Below are positions 1-8,111 of a stretch of DNA of 64,000 nucleotides, in pieces (the first letter of the stretch is position 1; the number at the start of each line of letters is the position of its first letter). Below the pieces are notes generated by a model. The model searched no databases and was not told the origin of the DNA. It was given only the letters and a program-made list of their open reading frames with translations. The translations under genes were made by a program, and so were the position numbers. This DNA is from Pseudomonas mendocina (lineage in GTDB: Bacteria > Pseudomonadota > Gammaproteobacteria > Pseudomonadales > Pseudomonadaceae), in the NCBI GenBank assembly GCA_037482215.1, contig CP148074.1:4650001-4714000 (forward strand), written 5' to 3'.

Positions 1-92
1 ATCCAAGATCAACGGTCTCCTGCCTGTCACTGGCACCTGCTACATTCACCGGTCTGCTCGCTTTTTGGCAGATGAATTCAGGAGGAATACCT

Positions 93-671
93 ATGCGTCT
101 GTGTGTCTTTTGCGGTTCCAACCCCGGCAACGATCCAGTTTATCTGGAGGGTGCCAAACGACTGGGCCGGGCTCTGGCAGAAGAAGAAATCGGACTGGTT
201 TACGGCGGCGCCTCGGTCGGCCTGATGGGGGCAGTCGCGGATGCGGCGCTGGAGGCTGGTGGTGAGGTGATCGGCGTCATTCCGCGCTCGCTATGGGAAA
301 AGGAAGTCGGCCATACCGGCCTCAACGATTTGCGTGTGGTCGATTCCATGCACCAGCGCAAGGCCCTTATGGCTGAGCTTTCGGACGGTTTTATCGCCAT
401 GCCGGGCGGCGTCGGTACGCTGGAGGAGCTATTCGAAGTCTGGACCTGGGCGCAATTGGGCCACCACCGCAAACCCTGCTCGCTGCTCAACATCAACGGC
501 TACTACGATCAGCTTGGCCTGTTCCTTAATCACATGGTCAACGAAGCCTTCGTCAAGCCAGAGCACCGCACCATGCTGATCGTGGAAAAGCGCATCGACT
601 CTCTAATCGAAGCTATCCGTGCTTACCAGCCGCCGCAGGTCAGCAAGTGGATCACGGCGACTGAGCGTTAA
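93..671 (+). CDS. LOG-family protein (cytokinin riboside 5'-monophosphate phosphoribohydrolase type)
   Basis: A 192-residue protein of the TIGR00730/LOG family, soluble and cytoplasmic. Family members hydrolyse nucleoside 5'-monophosphates (classically cytokinin ribotides) to base plus ribose 5-phosphate; the physiological role in pseudomonads is poorly defined. The N-terminus RLCVFCGSN is the Rossmann-like opening, and the signature PGGVGTLEE at about residues 104-112 carries the family catalytic motif with an upstream Arg-Lys pair (QRKALM). An ATG at 72 is in frame, but AGGAGG at 80-85 lies 7 bases before the ATG at 93, so the later start is chosen. It stands alone, with about 110 bases before the aromatic leader region. 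Family assignment is firm; substrate is inferred. Confidence 0.9.
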   Translation: MRLCVFCGSNPGNDPVYLEGAKRLGRALAEEEIGLVYGGASVGLMGAVADAALEAGGEVIGVIPRSLWEKEVGHTGLNDLRVVDSMHQRKALMAELSDGFIAMPGGVGTLEELFEVWTWAQLGHHRKPCSLLNINGYYDQLGLFLNHMVNEAFVKPEHRTMLIVEKRIDSLIEAIRAYQPPQVSKWITATER

Positions 672-727
672 TAACAGATCCACAGTGCCGATGCGCCTAA
701 CGTCATTGGCCTGTCATCAACTTCGGG

Positions 728-756
728 TTGAATCAACGCGCCTGAAGGAGTAACTT
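728..756 (+). promoter_or_regulatory. Candidate sigma-70 promoter for the DAHP synthase leader
   Basis: TTGAAT (728-733) and TAACTT (751-756) are separated by exactly 17 bases and lie just upstream of the first leader peptide and its GGAG ribosome site. The -10 match is weak, so this is a candidate only. Transcription would begin near 763 and cover both leader peptides and the attenuator. Confidence 0.35.
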
Positions 757-780
757 CGGGCCTATTCAACGGAGATTTCC

Positions 781-915
781 ATGTCGTCGTCCACACTGTC
801 CCTGTCGCTTGCCTGCCTCGATGCGCCCAGCATCGCGCTGTCGGCTGCCCGCACGGACGTGTCTGCGACCGGTTATTTCTTTTATGGGTATTGGTTTAGC
901 CACAAGCGCGCCTGA
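781..915 (+). CDS. Aromatic-rich leader peptide 1 of the DAHP synthase attenuator
   Basis: A 44-residue open frame with GGAG 7 bases before its ATG. Residues 32-39 read YFFYGYWF: three Tyr, three Phe and one Trp in eight codons, followed by four residues and TGA. A strong intrinsic terminator follows 52 bases after the stop, and the next large gene is DAHP synthase, the first enzyme of aromatic amino acid synthesis. This is the classic layout of a ribosome-stalling leader peptide, by analogy with trpL and pheL. The peptide is too short and biased for an enzyme. The antiterminator pairing was not worked out; a hairpin at 925-948 (GGCGCCCT with AGGG-T-CGCC) could be the pause or alternative structure. 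Confidence 0.8.
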   Translation: MSSSTLSLSLACLDAPSIALSAARTDVSATGYFFYGYWFSHKRA

Positions 916-967
916 TACCCCACAGGCGCCCTGGCAAAAAGGGTCGCCACCAGACAGTTTCTCGAAA

Positions 968-1003
968 CCCCCGGTCGGCCACCCGACCGGGGGTTTGTTT
1001 TTT
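968..1003 (+). terminator. Intrinsic terminator (attenuator) before DAHP synthase
   Basis: A perfect 11-bp stem, CCCCCGGTCGG (968-978) with CCGACCGGGGG (983-993), closes a 4-base loop and runs straight into TTTGTTTTTT. It lies between leader peptide 1 and the DAHP synthase gene on the same strand, so it would stop transcription unless an antiterminator forms. Confidence 0.88.
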
Positions 1004-1039
1004 CCGGCTGCACAACGGCCTAATTTTGAGGATCACACC

Positions 1040-1138
1040 ATGTATACATTCAACCGCTATTACCGCTACGACTGGCGATTTACCAACGGCCTGAACTGCG
1101 GCCGCACACCAACGCGAACACCCCAACATCCCAGATAG
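1040..1138 (+). CDS. Aromatic-rich leader peptide 2
   Basis: A 32-residue frame beginning MYTFNRYYRYDWRF, with four Tyr, two Phe and one Trp in the first 14 residues, then a basic, Thr/Pro-rich tail. A GAGG sequence lies 9 bases before the ATG. It sits downstream of the attenuator and ends 42 bases before the DAHP synthase start, with a GC-rich hairpin between. It could be a second sensor, acting on translation of the enzyme rather than on termination, or a small protein in its own right. The aromatic bias next to an aromatic pathway gene is what supports it; expression is not shown. Confidence 0.6.
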   Translation: MYTFNRYYRYDWRFTNGLNCGRTPTRTPQHPR

Positions 1139-1140
1139 AA

Positions 1141-1167
1141 AGCCGCGCGCGGCCACGCCGCCCGGCT
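1141..1167 (+). promoter_or_regulatory. GC-rich hairpin just upstream of the DAHP synthase ribosome site
   Basis: AGCCG-CGC-GCGGC (1141-1153) can pair with GCCGC-C-CGGCT (1157-1167) around a 3-base loop. It starts 3 bases after the stop of leader peptide 2 and ends next to the TAAGGA ribosome site, so a ribosome stalled on that peptide could affect its folding. There is no T-tract, so it is not a terminator. Confidence 0.4.
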
Positions 1168-1180
1168 AAGGAAAAGCACC

Positions 1181-2272
1181 ATGTCCGTAGCCCTGCAAAC
1201 CAATCTTAATACCTGCATCAACAGCGCTCAGCAGCAGGTCAGCATCCCTGCCCGCCGCCAGACCACACGCCTGCCCAGCGCCAGCCAGTTACGCGAACAA
1301 CTGCCGCTGAGCGCCACCCTCGCTCTGCAAATCCAGCAACACCGCGACGCCGTCCGCGCCATTCTCGATGGCCGCGATTCACGCCTGTTAGTCGTCGTCG
1401 GCCCCTGCTCCCTGCACGATGAAAAAGCTGTCCTGGAATACGCCGAACGCCTCGCCGAACTGAGCAAACGTGTCGACGACAAACTGCTGCTGGTGATGCG
1501 CGCCTACGTCGAAAAACCGCGTACCACCGTGGGCTGGAAAGGCATGGTGTACGACCCAGCGATGGACGGCAGCGGTGATATGGCCGAGGGCTTGCGCTGC
1601 TCACGCCAGTTGATGCTGCGCATGCTGGAGCTGGGTCTACCGCTGGCTACTGAGATTCTGCAACCGCTGGTGGCGGGCTACTTCGATGATCTGCTGAGCT
1701 GGGCCGCCATTGGTGCCCGCACCAGCGAATCTCAGGTGCACCGCGAACTGGTCAGCGGCCTGGACATGCCGGTGGGCTTCAAGAATGGCACCGACGGCAG
1801 CCTCTCCATTGCCATCGACGCCATGCGCAGCGCCGCCCATGCTCATCAGCACTTCGGAGTTGATGCACAAGGCCATCCGGCACTGGTGCTGACTGAAGGC
1901 AATGCAGACAGCCATATCGTTCTGCGTGGCGGCCACAGCGGCCCCAACTACGATGCACAGAGCGTTGCAGCTGCCCGTGCCGAGCTGGCCAAACAGGGTA
2001 TTGAGGCGAAGATCATGGTGGATTGCAGCCACGCCAACAGCGGCAAGAACCCACTGCGTCAGCCTGAGGTGCTCAACAGCGTGTTGGAACAGCGCCTGGC
2101 CGGTGACCACGCCCTGCGTGCGGTGATGATCGAAAGCCACCTGTCCGACGGCGCACAAAGCCTCGGCGGCGAGCTGCGCTACGGCGTGTCCATCACCGAT
2201 GCTTGCCTGGGCTGGGATGGCACTGAGCACATGTTGCTGGAGGCAGCCGGACGCTTGCGGGATTCGCAGTAA
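1181..2272 (+). CDS. aroF: 3-deoxy-7-phosphoheptulonate (DAHP) synthase, class I
   Basis: A 363-residue class I (AroF/AroG/AroH type) DAHP synthase, condensing phosphoenolpyruvate and erythrose 4-phosphate as the first step of the shikimate pathway in the cytoplasm. Visible family motifs are VVVGPCSLHD at about 71-80, RAYVEKPRTTVGWKG at about 107-121 (PEP and phosphate binding), GARTSESQ, VGFKNGTDG and the metal-site DCSHANSGK near the C-terminal third. Length is typical. AAGGA lies 8 bases before the ATG. It is preceded by two aromatic-rich leader peptides and an attenuator, so synthesis is probably controlled by aromatic aminoacyl-tRNA supply. The exact paralogue (Tyr-, Phe- or Trp-sensitive) cannot be told from motifs; the symbol marks the family. 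Confidence 0.93.
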   Translation: MSVALQTNLNTCINSAQQQVSIPARRQTTRLPSASQLREQLPLSATLALQIQQHRDAVRAILDGRDSRLLVVVGPCSLHDEKAVLEYAERLAELSKRVDDKLLLVMRAYVEKPRTTVGWKGMVYDPAMDGSGDMAEGLRCSRQLMLRMLELGLPLATEILQPLVAGYFDDLLSWAAIGARTSESQVHRELVSGLDMPVGFKNGTDGSLSIAIDAMRSAAHAHQHFGVDAQGHPALVLTEGNADSHIVLRGGHSGPNYDAQSVAAARAELAKQGIEAKIMVDCSHANSGKNPLRQPEVLNSVLEQRLAGDHALRAVMIESHLSDGAQSLGGELRYGVSITDACLGWDGTEHMLLEAAGRLRDSQ

Positions 2273-2327
2273 CGCTCCCGCGCTGATCCGTCTTGCCTAT
2301 TCAGGCGGATCAGCCATATCCCAAAAT

Positions 2328-2469
2328 AGGCATTTAAATACCTAAAATTTAGCATCACAACCCATAAATAGGTATTAAAATACCTTTTATAAGGAAAGGA
2401 TTGGACTAAATAGGCAAAATAATGCTTATTTAGCCTAATAGGTCCAGATTGAGAGGCATTAAAATGCCT
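2328..2469. promoter_or_regulatory. Four HipB-type operator palindromes with 42-bp spacing
   Basis: Four 16-bp sites of form AGGY-N8-RCCT begin at 2328, 2370, 2412 and 2454, exactly 42 bases (four helical turns) apart. Sites 1, 2 and 4 are near-perfect (for example AGGTATTAAAATACCT); site 3 has one arm base changed but gains longer outer arms, TAAATAGGC with GCTTATTTA. Site 4 covers the start codon at 2464. The geometry matches E. coli HipB operators (TATCC-N8-GGATA), with a different sequence. The AT-rich stretch also holds the promoter. Autorepression by the HipA-HipB pair downstream is inferred. Confidence 0.75.
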
Positions 2470-3798
2470 GATGAGCGTAATAACACCGTGACCCTGCAAG
2501 TCCATAACAATGGACGCTGGCAAGATGCACTGACCATCACCTTTGATACACCTGCTGAGGGTCTGCGTAGCCAATGCAGCACGCGCTATCTGGAGACCTA
2601 TCTGGTCGAAAATCTGGATGCCCTAAGCACCATCAAAGCCCCTGCTGTCTCGGCCAGATGGCCTTTGTCATGGGAGGTAGCCCATGACATTGCTCCAGCC
2701 TTTCTGCATGACGTCATTCCTTCCGGTGCAGCCCGACGCCTGATTCTGGCGCGTATGGGCGTGCCACTGGATGCCGATGAAGAGTTCTACCTGCTGCAAA
2801 ACTGCACCCCGGCGCCTGTGGGGCATATGCGCGTTAAAGAATCCCTCAGCCGATTTCTCGGCACAGGTGCAGTCATTGGCTTTTCCCGGGATGACGTGAT
2901 CCAGCGTGACACGCGTTTTCTTGATTACGCCTACGAACAGGGCGTGGCGGTGGGTGGTGCCACGGGAGCAGGTGGCGAGGCGCCGAAACTGTTGCTGGCC
3001 GAGGGTACAGACGGGCTGATCTATCCCGATGCCTTGCTGGCAGATGATCAGGTCAAACAGCACTGGTTCGTTAAATTTCCGCGTAACACTGCAACCGAAA
3101 CCGACCGTAATATCCTGCGCAGTGAATACTGCTATTACCAGGCACTGAATCAGCTGGGCTTTAACACCATCAGCGCTGATGGGCTCGCTTACGAAACGGC
3201 CGCAAAGCCAAGCCTGTGGATGCAGCGCTTTGACCGCGTGGCCGCGGCGGATGGTGTTCAGTACCGGGCGGTCGAGTCCATGTATTCGCTGTGTGGTATC
3301 ACTCGCCCCGGCAGCCGTCTGGAGCACATGCAGGTTATCAGGCAACTGGCCCAAGCCTGGGCTGAAGCAGGACAGCGAGATGAGATCCCGGTCATAGTCA
3401 GCGAATACCTGCGCCGTGATTTACTGAACCAGGTCCTCGGTAACACGGATAACCATGGCCGTAACCTGTCGATCCTGCGCTTAGACGAGCGCCTCGAGTT
3501 TGCGCCGATATACGACCTTGCCCCAATGGTGATGGACCCGGAAGGTATTGTCCGCACCAGCAAGTGGCCCGCGAATATCGAACAACTGGGCAAAACCAAC
3601 TGGCGTGCCCTCTGCACTGAGCTGGCTGAGTTTGCCGATCCCGAACAGCTGTTCGAACACCTGCGCGCAGACGCCCAAACCTGCCTCGCGCTGCCTGACC
3701 TGTTGTTGGGTCTTGGCCTGCCGGAAGAAACCTGGAATGCCCCAATGATTCCCCTGAAACGACTGCAAGCCACACTGAAAGACTGGGGGCTGCTATGA
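2464..3798 (+). CDS. hipA: HipA-family serine/threonine kinase toxin, first gene of a hipA-hipB pair
   Basis: A 444-residue HipA-like kinase. HipA toxins phosphorylate a cytosolic target (glutamyl-tRNA synthetase in E. coli) and induce dormancy. Visible: a Gly-rich ATP loop GATGAGGEAPK at about 160-170, HWFVKFPR with the expected Lys, the catalytic loop GNTDNHGRN, and APIYDLAPM in the place of the metal-binding DFG-like segment. The ATG at 2464 is preferred over TTG at 2449 because GAGAGG lies 7 bases upstream. The stop overlaps the next gene's start (ATGA). Toxin first, antitoxin second is opposite to E. coli hipBA and to the second pair in this window. The actual substrate is unknown. Confidence 0.85.
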   Translation: MPDERNNTVTLQVHNNGRWQDALTITFDTPAEGLRSQCSTRYLETYLVENLDALSTIKAPAVSARWPLSWEVAHDIAPAFLHDVIPSGAARRLILARMGVPLDADEEFYLLQNCTPAPVGHMRVKESLSRFLGTGAVIGFSRDDVIQRDTRFLDYAYEQGVAVGGATGAGGEAPKLLLAEGTDGLIYPDALLADDQVKQHWFVKFPRNTATETDRNILRSEYCYYQALNQLGFNTISADGLAYETAAKPSLWMQRFDRVAAADGVQYRAVESMYSLCGITRPGSRLEHMQVIRQLAQAWAEAGQRDEIPVIVSEYLRRDLLNQVLGNTDNHGRNLSILRLDERLEFAPIYDLAPMVMDPEGIVRTSKWPANIEQLGKTNWRALCTELAEFADPEQLFEHLRADAQTCLALPDLLLGLGLPEETWNAPMIPLKRLQATLKDWGLL

Positions 3799-4094
3799 GC
3801 AAAATCCGTGAAGACCGGCAGATCGTGCTGGATGAAATCAGGCAGGGATTGAGCGAGGGCAGCCTCAGTTTCGGTCAGGCGATCCGCCAGTTGCGCCAAC
3901 GCGTAACGGGGCTGAATCAGACCGATTTCGCCCGCATGTGCAAAGTCGCCCTGCGCACGCTACGCCAGTTGGAGCAGGATACCAGCAACCCGACCGTAGA
4001 GACCCTCAATAGCGTGTTCAAGCCCTTCGGTATGCAGGTCGGTATCGTGCCTTTGCGACGGTATAAAACACAGTCACTGCACGTTACGTCCTAG
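3795..4094 (+). CDS. hipB: HipB-like XRE helix-turn-helix antitoxin
   Basis: A 99-residue DNA-binding protein. The helix-turn-helix is visible at about residues 36-85 (RVTGLNQTDFARM ... LRTLRQLEQDTSNP), typical of the XRE/Cro family, followed by a conserved-looking C-terminal strand (KPFGMQVGIVPL). Its ATGA overlap with the kinase gene indicates translational coupling. By family, it would bind the kinase, neutralise it, and repress through the palindromes at 2328-2469. Its 3' end overlaps the convergent membrane protein gene by 21 bases. Confidence 0.82.
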   Translation: MSKIREDRQIVLDEIRQGLSEGSLSFGQAIRQLRQRVTGLNQTDFARMCKVALRTLRQLEQDTSNPTVETLNSVFKPFGMQVGIVPLRRYKTQSLHVTS

Positions 4095-4844
4095 CCAGCG
4101 GCGCAACACATTCAGGGCATCATCCAGCACCGGCACACTGGCCAGCAGCACCAGCACGATGGCCAGTGGCACGGTGGAGATATAGCCCATGTGCTTGAAG
4201 CCCAGCGCGCCAGTCACGCCGCCTAAGAAGAAGTAAAAGCCCAGTAAACCGAGCAGCCACAGGCGGCGGTTGTCTGCGATGACGCGGGGCACTTCATCGT
4301 TGCGGTTGCGGTTCCAGTAGAAGAGTTTGCCCAACTCGATCCCCAAGTCTGTAACGATACCCGTGATGTGGGTGGTGCGGATTTCTGCCCGGGAAACCTT
4401 GGTGATCAGAGCGTTTTGCAGCCCCATGATGAAGCACAGCAACAAGACCGTCAGCGGCACATAAAAACCATCGATCTCCGCCAAACGTGCGCCGAGGAAC
4501 CCAAAACAAAGCAGTAGTGCAGCCTCCAGCAAAAGCGGCCAGGCATATTCACTTTGCAGGCCTCGGCGCTGCGAATAGTGGGTCATCAGCGAAGTGCAAA
4601 TGGCCCCCAGTAGAAAGGCCAATACAGCCCCCAAACCGGCCCATACCAAGGTGAACTCGCCAATCACAAGGTTATCCGCCATGCCGGAAACAATCCCGGT
4701 CATGTGCGAGGTGTATTGCTGAACGGCTAAAAAACCACCGGCATTGATCGCACCGGCAATAAACGCCAGGACAACACCAAGATGACGGTTGGCGATAGGC
4801 GTACGGGCTTGGCCTGTAAGGCTGCGGGCATAACGAATGGGCAT
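4074..4844 (-). CDS. YoaK-type DUF1275 membrane protein
   Basis: A 256-residue inner-membrane protein with about six hydrophobic helices. The DUF1275/YoaK family look is clear: AGAINAGGFLAVQQYTSHMTG near the N-terminus, FIMGLQNALITKVS in the middle, and a conserved IRTTHITGIVTDLG. Function of the family is not established. An upstream ATG at 4883 is in frame, but AAGG lies 7 bases before the ATG at 4844, and the extra residues are Arg-rich and unlike the family. It is convergent with hipB and monocistronic. Confidence 0.82.
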   Translation of the reverse strand: MPIRYARSLTGQARTPIANRHLGVVLAFIAGAINAGGFLAVQQYTSHMTGIVSGMADNLVIGEFTLVWAGLGAVLAFLLGAICTSLMTHYSQRRGLQSEYAWPLLLEAALLLCFGFLGARLAEIDGFYVPLTVLLLCFIMGLQNALITKVSRAEIRTTHITGIVTDLGIELGKLFYWNRNRNDEVPRVIADNRRLWLLGLLGFYFFLGGVTGALGFKHMGYISTVPLAIVLVLLASVPVLDDALNVLRRWLGRNVQ

Positions 4845-5082
4845 GATTCGCCTTGCTGTGATGCCACGACAACGGCGCAACACGCCTATCAGTAGGCGCG
4901 GCCTGTCGGGGCCAGTAACGAGAAACCAGTCAGGACCCAGGCAAGCAACCCGAATCCCTTGGCACTAACGTTACTCCATTGCACAACAATCAGCAGCTAG
5001 ACGTGTGGCTAAGCGACAAGTCAGCCCCTTAGATGGACGCAGCACCGGCGCGTTGCGTGGACGCACCGGTGCAGCTGGTCAC

Positions 5083-5514
5083 TTATTGTGCAGCAACGCG
5101 CTTCCAGCTCAGACGAGCCGTACGGGCTTCGCTAGTGCCCTCTTCCAGACGGGCTTCCAAGCGTAGAACTTCACCGTCGAATACTGCCTTACGGTGCTGG
5201 CTGCCACCGACCCAGTTCGGGAAGATGCTGTAATTGACTTTGTGGGTGATGATGTCACCGTTGACCTCGTAGCCACCTGCATAAGTCAGGTAGCTGCTAT
5301 AGGCGGCGGCTTTCTCAGCGTCTTCAGCGTTCCACTGACCACCTGTGGTGAAAGCCGGACGGTCTTTCTTGGCAACCACGCAGAACATGCCGAAATCGCT
5401 GTACTCGATGAAGCCTTCCAGCTCAGTCCCCATAGGCAGCACGACACGACCGTCATCGTACAGTTGCTCCCAGGACAAAATTGCCCAGCGGCCTTTAATG
5501 GTGTCACGGTTCAT
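5083..5514 (-). CDS. Lipocalin-like domain protein at the end of a catabolic operon
   Basis: A 143-residue soluble protein with the feel of the lipocalin-like family (PF13924): it starts IKGRWAILSWEQLYDDG, has the central FIEYSDFGMFCVVAKKDRP and YEVNGDIITHKVNYSIFPNW, and a C-terminal LRLEARL. Members are small beta-barrels, some binding or transforming hydrophobic ligands. AGGAG lies 7 bases before the ATG at 5514, and the ribosome site overlaps the end of the preceding hydrolase gene. As last gene of the operon it probably binds or isomerises a pathway intermediate; that is inference. Confidence 0.7.
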   Translation of the reverse strand: MNRDTIKGRWAILSWEQLYDDGRVVLPMGTELEGFIEYSDFGMFCVVAKKDRPAFTTGGQWNAEDAEKAAAYSSYLTYAGGYEVNGDIITHKVNYSIFPNWVGGSQHRKAVFDGEVLRLEARLEEGTSEARTARLSWKRVAAQ

Positions 5515-5516
5515 GT

Positions 5517-6353
5517 TCAAGCTCCTTGTTCAATCAGGAAGTCGACCAGCAGGCGGGTAAAGGCCTGGGCTTTCTCAATCTGTACCCAGTGGCCGCATTC
5601 GCCGAAAACATGCATTTGGGAATGGGGGATCAGGCGCAGCATGCGCTCAGACAACTCCAGCGGGATCACCTTGTCGTCACGACCGTGGATCAGCAGGGTC
5701 TGATGCGGCAGTGCGCGCAGGTCGTCTTCGGCCAAGGCGAGCATCTCTACACCTTGCTGACGCGGCGCCGGGAAAAGCTGGGCAAAACGGGTCTGCACGT
5801 CGTCACGGATACTGGCTTCGTAGCGCATACGCACGAGATCATCGTTGATGATGCTGTGATCGTAGGCAAACACTTCCATCAGCTCACGCATGGCGTCCAG
5901 CGATGGCTGATAGCCCCAAACCTTGTTCAGACCATCGGTGAGCGGGAACGACAGACCGGCTGCACCCATCAGCACCAGACGCTGTACGCGCTGTGGATAC
6001 GCCTTGGCGAAAGCCAGGGCAATGGCGCCGCCGAAGGAGTTACCGACGATGGACACACGCTCAACCTTCAGGGCATCGAGCAAGCCAACCAGGGACTGAA
6101 CCCAGGTTGCCGGGTCGAGTTTCCACTCGGACGGGCAGCTGGTGTAGCCGAAGCCGAGCATGTCCGGGGCGATGATACGGGCGCGCTGCGACAGGGTCGG
6201 GATAACACCGCGCCAGTTGGCCCACGCGGTCACACCTGGACCGGAACCGTGGATCAGCAGGATGACATCACCTTCGCCCTGATCGTGATAGTTAAGGGTG
6301 CATTCGCCAATCTGAATGCTTTTGGCGATTTCCGGGGATGCGTTAGTACTCAT
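5517..6353 (-). CDS. Meta-cleavage product (C-C bond) alpha/beta hydrolase
   Basis: A 278-residue alpha/beta hydrolase of the BphD/XylF/TodF/MhpC group, cytoplasmic, splitting the ring-opened product of an extradiol dioxygenase. Visible: oxyanion segment IHGSGPGVTAWANW, nucleophile Ser106 in GNSFGG, Asp226 in IHGRDDKVIP, and His255 in GECGHWVQIE. The start codon overlaps the stop of the upstream dioxygenase (ATGA), so the two are translationally coupled, which supports sequential steps. The carboxylic acid released is not predictable from sequence. Two further hydrolases of this family are in the island. Confidence 0.88.
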   Translation of the reverse strand: MSTNASPEIAKSIQIGECTLNYHDQGEGDVILLIHGSGPGVTAWANWRGVIPTLSQRARIIAPDMLGFGYTSCPSEWKLDPATWVQSLVGLLDALKVERVSIVGNSFGGAIALAFAKAYPQRVQRLVLMGAAGLSFPLTDGLNKVWGYQPSLDAMRELMEVFAYDHSIINDDLVRMRYEASIRDDVQTRFAQLFPAPRQQGVEMLALAEDDLRALPHQTLLIHGRDDKVIPLELSERMLRLIPHSQMHVFGECGHWVQIEKAQAFTRLLVDFLIEQGA

Positions 6354-7309
6354 TGCTTAGCCTTGGCAGTTTGCGTAGTGGTGACGACGGGCGCGCGAAC
6401 GCCTTGTGCTGACAGACGCTTGAGAATCTGGCGAGCTTCTTCGCGCTTGTGATCGGGCAACCAGGTACGGTCGTGGCCCCACAGGCTCATGCCCTGCAGT
6501 TCCTCAACCTCCCAATCCGGGCCGACCGTGCGGCTGGCCCAGCCCAGCTCGAACATCCAGCCGTCGGGGTTTTTCAGGTAGAACGAAGTGACGTGGTCGT
6601 TGATGTGGCGACCGAGGGTCACGCCGATGGATTCCGGTTTTTCCAGCGCCATGTCATAGGCACGGCCAACATCGTCGAAATCGTTGTATTCGAGCATCAG
6701 GTGATAAATCTTCGCCGGGCCGCCGGTATGGGCCAGTCCCATGGTGTGGTGGCGCGGGTTGCAGTGCAGGAACTCAACGCGGAACGGCGCCTGGGTGTGG
6801 TCACTGACCTTGAAGCCGAAGATGTTGCGGTACAGATGGCTCAGCTCATCGAAGTGCTCGGTAATCAGCGCAACGTGGCCCAGGCCCATGTCACCGGTAC
6901 GGAAACCACCAATCGGGCGGCCCGGCTCAAACAGTGCAACAGCATCGCCCAGGCCGTGGCAGACCTCGATGCGCACGCCATCCGGGTCGCGGAAGTGAAT
7001 CATGCCCTGCACGCCACGCAGGCTCAGCTCTTCAGCCGTGCCTTCGGTAGTGGCATAACCGGCCTCTTCCAGCTTGCCGCGCATAACGCTCAGGGCATCA
7101 GCGTTGGCCAGTTCGAAACCCATGCCCATGGTGGCTTCGCCGTCAATTTTGCTGACAAGCAGGCGCTGGATTTTTTCATCGGCACGCAGGCGCACGCATT
7201 GCCCTGCTTGCACCTCTTCAACATGCAAACCGATATGGTGACGGGCCTGTTCAATCCAGGCGTCGAGATGTGGGGTCTCGACCACCACATAACTCAGTGC
7301 ATTGATCAT
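6350..7309 (-). CDS. Type I (vicinal oxygen chelate) extradiol dioxygenase, BphC/HsaC-like
   Basis: A 319-residue two-domain extradiol ring-cleavage dioxygenase that opens a catechol next to the hydroxyls using Fe(II). Metal ligands fit His145 (GLGHVALI), His203 (IYHLMLEY) and Glu254 (WMFELGW); active-site His235 (GRHINDH) and Tyr244 (TSFYLK) are also in place. N-terminal domain lacks the ligands, as in BphC. GGAG lies 7 bases before the ATG. It is followed by a coupled hydrolase and preceded by an SDR. The island also has an unrelated LigB-type dioxygenase (MhpB), so two different catechols may be cleaved. Confidence 0.9.
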   Translation of the reverse strand: MINALSYVVVETPHLDAWIEQARHHIGLHVEEVQAGQCVRLRADEKIQRLLVSKIDGEATMGMGFELANADALSVMRGKLEEAGYATTEGTAEELSLRGVQGMIHFRDPDGVRIEVCHGLGDAVALFEPGRPIGGFRTGDMGLGHVALITEHFDELSHLYRNIFGFKVSDHTQAPFRVEFLHCNPRHHTMGLAHTGGPAKIYHLMLEYNDFDDVGRAYDMALEKPESIGVTLGRHINDHVTSFYLKNPDGWMFELGWASRTVGPDWEVEELQGMSLWGHDRTWLPDHKREEARQILKRLSAQGVRAPVVTTTQTAKAKQ

Positions 7310-7333
7310 TTGGGTTCTCCTTAAATCGCCGCG

Positions 7334-8092
7334 TTACTGCGCGACCATGCCGCCATCCACCGACAGGGTGCTGCCGGTAACGTAGGAGGCTTGGTCAGAA
7401 AGCAGCCAGAGCACGGCGTCGGTGACTTCGCGGGGCTGGCCGATGCGGTGCATGGGCACGCCGTCGTCGTACATGTGGTCATCGCCACCGGTTACGCGGT
7501 CATAACTTGGGGTTTTCATCGGGCCGGGGCACACCGCATTTACGCGGATGCCATGGCGGGCATAGTCCAGCGCCGCTGCTTTGGTCGCGCCGACGATGCC
7601 GTGCTTGGAGGCGATGTAGCAGGCCGTCTCAGCCATGCCTTTAAGGCCGAAAATGGATGCGTTGTTGACGATCGCACCACCACCGGTTTCAAGCATGGCG
7701 GCGGTTTCGTACTTCATCATGTACAGCACGCCCTTGAGGTTGATGTCGATCACCTCACTCAGGTCCACATCCGGTGTGACGTGGATCGGGTTAAAGGCAC
7801 GCTGCAATCCGGCATTGTTGAAGGCCGCATCGAGGCGGCCATAGGTGTTCACAGCCAGCGCCACCAGCGCTTCGCAATCCTGCGGATTGGATACATCGGT
7901 GGCGCGGAATACAGCCTGGCCACCGGCTGCATGAATCTCACGCAATACGGCTTCGCCCGCTTCGGCACTGCGATTACCGATCACCACGCGGGCACCACGC
8001 GCGGCCAGGGTCAGGCTGACATCACGCCCCATACCGCTTGCGCCACCGGTGACGATGACGACTTTGTCTTGCCACTCACTGCTCTGGCTCAT
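7334..8092 (-). CDS. Short-chain dehydrogenase/reductase
   Basis: A 252-residue classical SDR. Cofactor motif TGGASGMG near residue 15, NNAG near 90, catalytic Ser in NNASIFG and YIASK for Tyr/Lys; the end reads VTGSTLSVDGGMVAQ, typical of the family. A longer in-frame reading to 8269 has an implausible N-terminus and would overlap the amidase by 158 bases; GAGGAG 7 bases before the ATG at 8092 decides the start. It lies between an amidase and an extradiol dioxygenase, so it may turn a cis-dihydrodiol or hydroxylated ring into a catechol, or handle a side chain. Substrate unknown. Confidence 0.88.
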   Translation of the reverse strand: MSQSSEWQDKVVIVTGGASGMGRDVSLTLAARGARVVIGNRSAEAGEAVLREIHAAGGQAVFRATDVSNPQDCEALVALAVNTYGRLDAAFNNAGLQRAFNPIHVTPDVDLSEVIDINLKGVLYMMKYETAAMLETGGGAIVNNASIFGLKGMAETACYIASKHGIVGATKAAALDYARHGIRVNAVCPGPMKTPSYDRVTGGDDHMYDDGVPMHRIGQPREVTDAVLWLLSDQASYVTGSTLSVDGGMVAQ

Positions 8093-8111
8093 ATCAACTC
8101 CTCGTGGTTGT

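Noticed and set aside
809..1138. Single longer protein (109 codons) spanning the DAHP synthase leader
   Set aside because: It reads through the intrinsic terminator and has no ribosome site at its start; only its last 32 codons, with GAGG upstream, look like a real peptide.
5042..5072. GCACCGG ... CCGGTGC inverted repeat after the lipocalin-like gene as a terminator
   Set aside because: The stem is only 7 bp around a 17-base loop and no T-tract follows on the minus strand.
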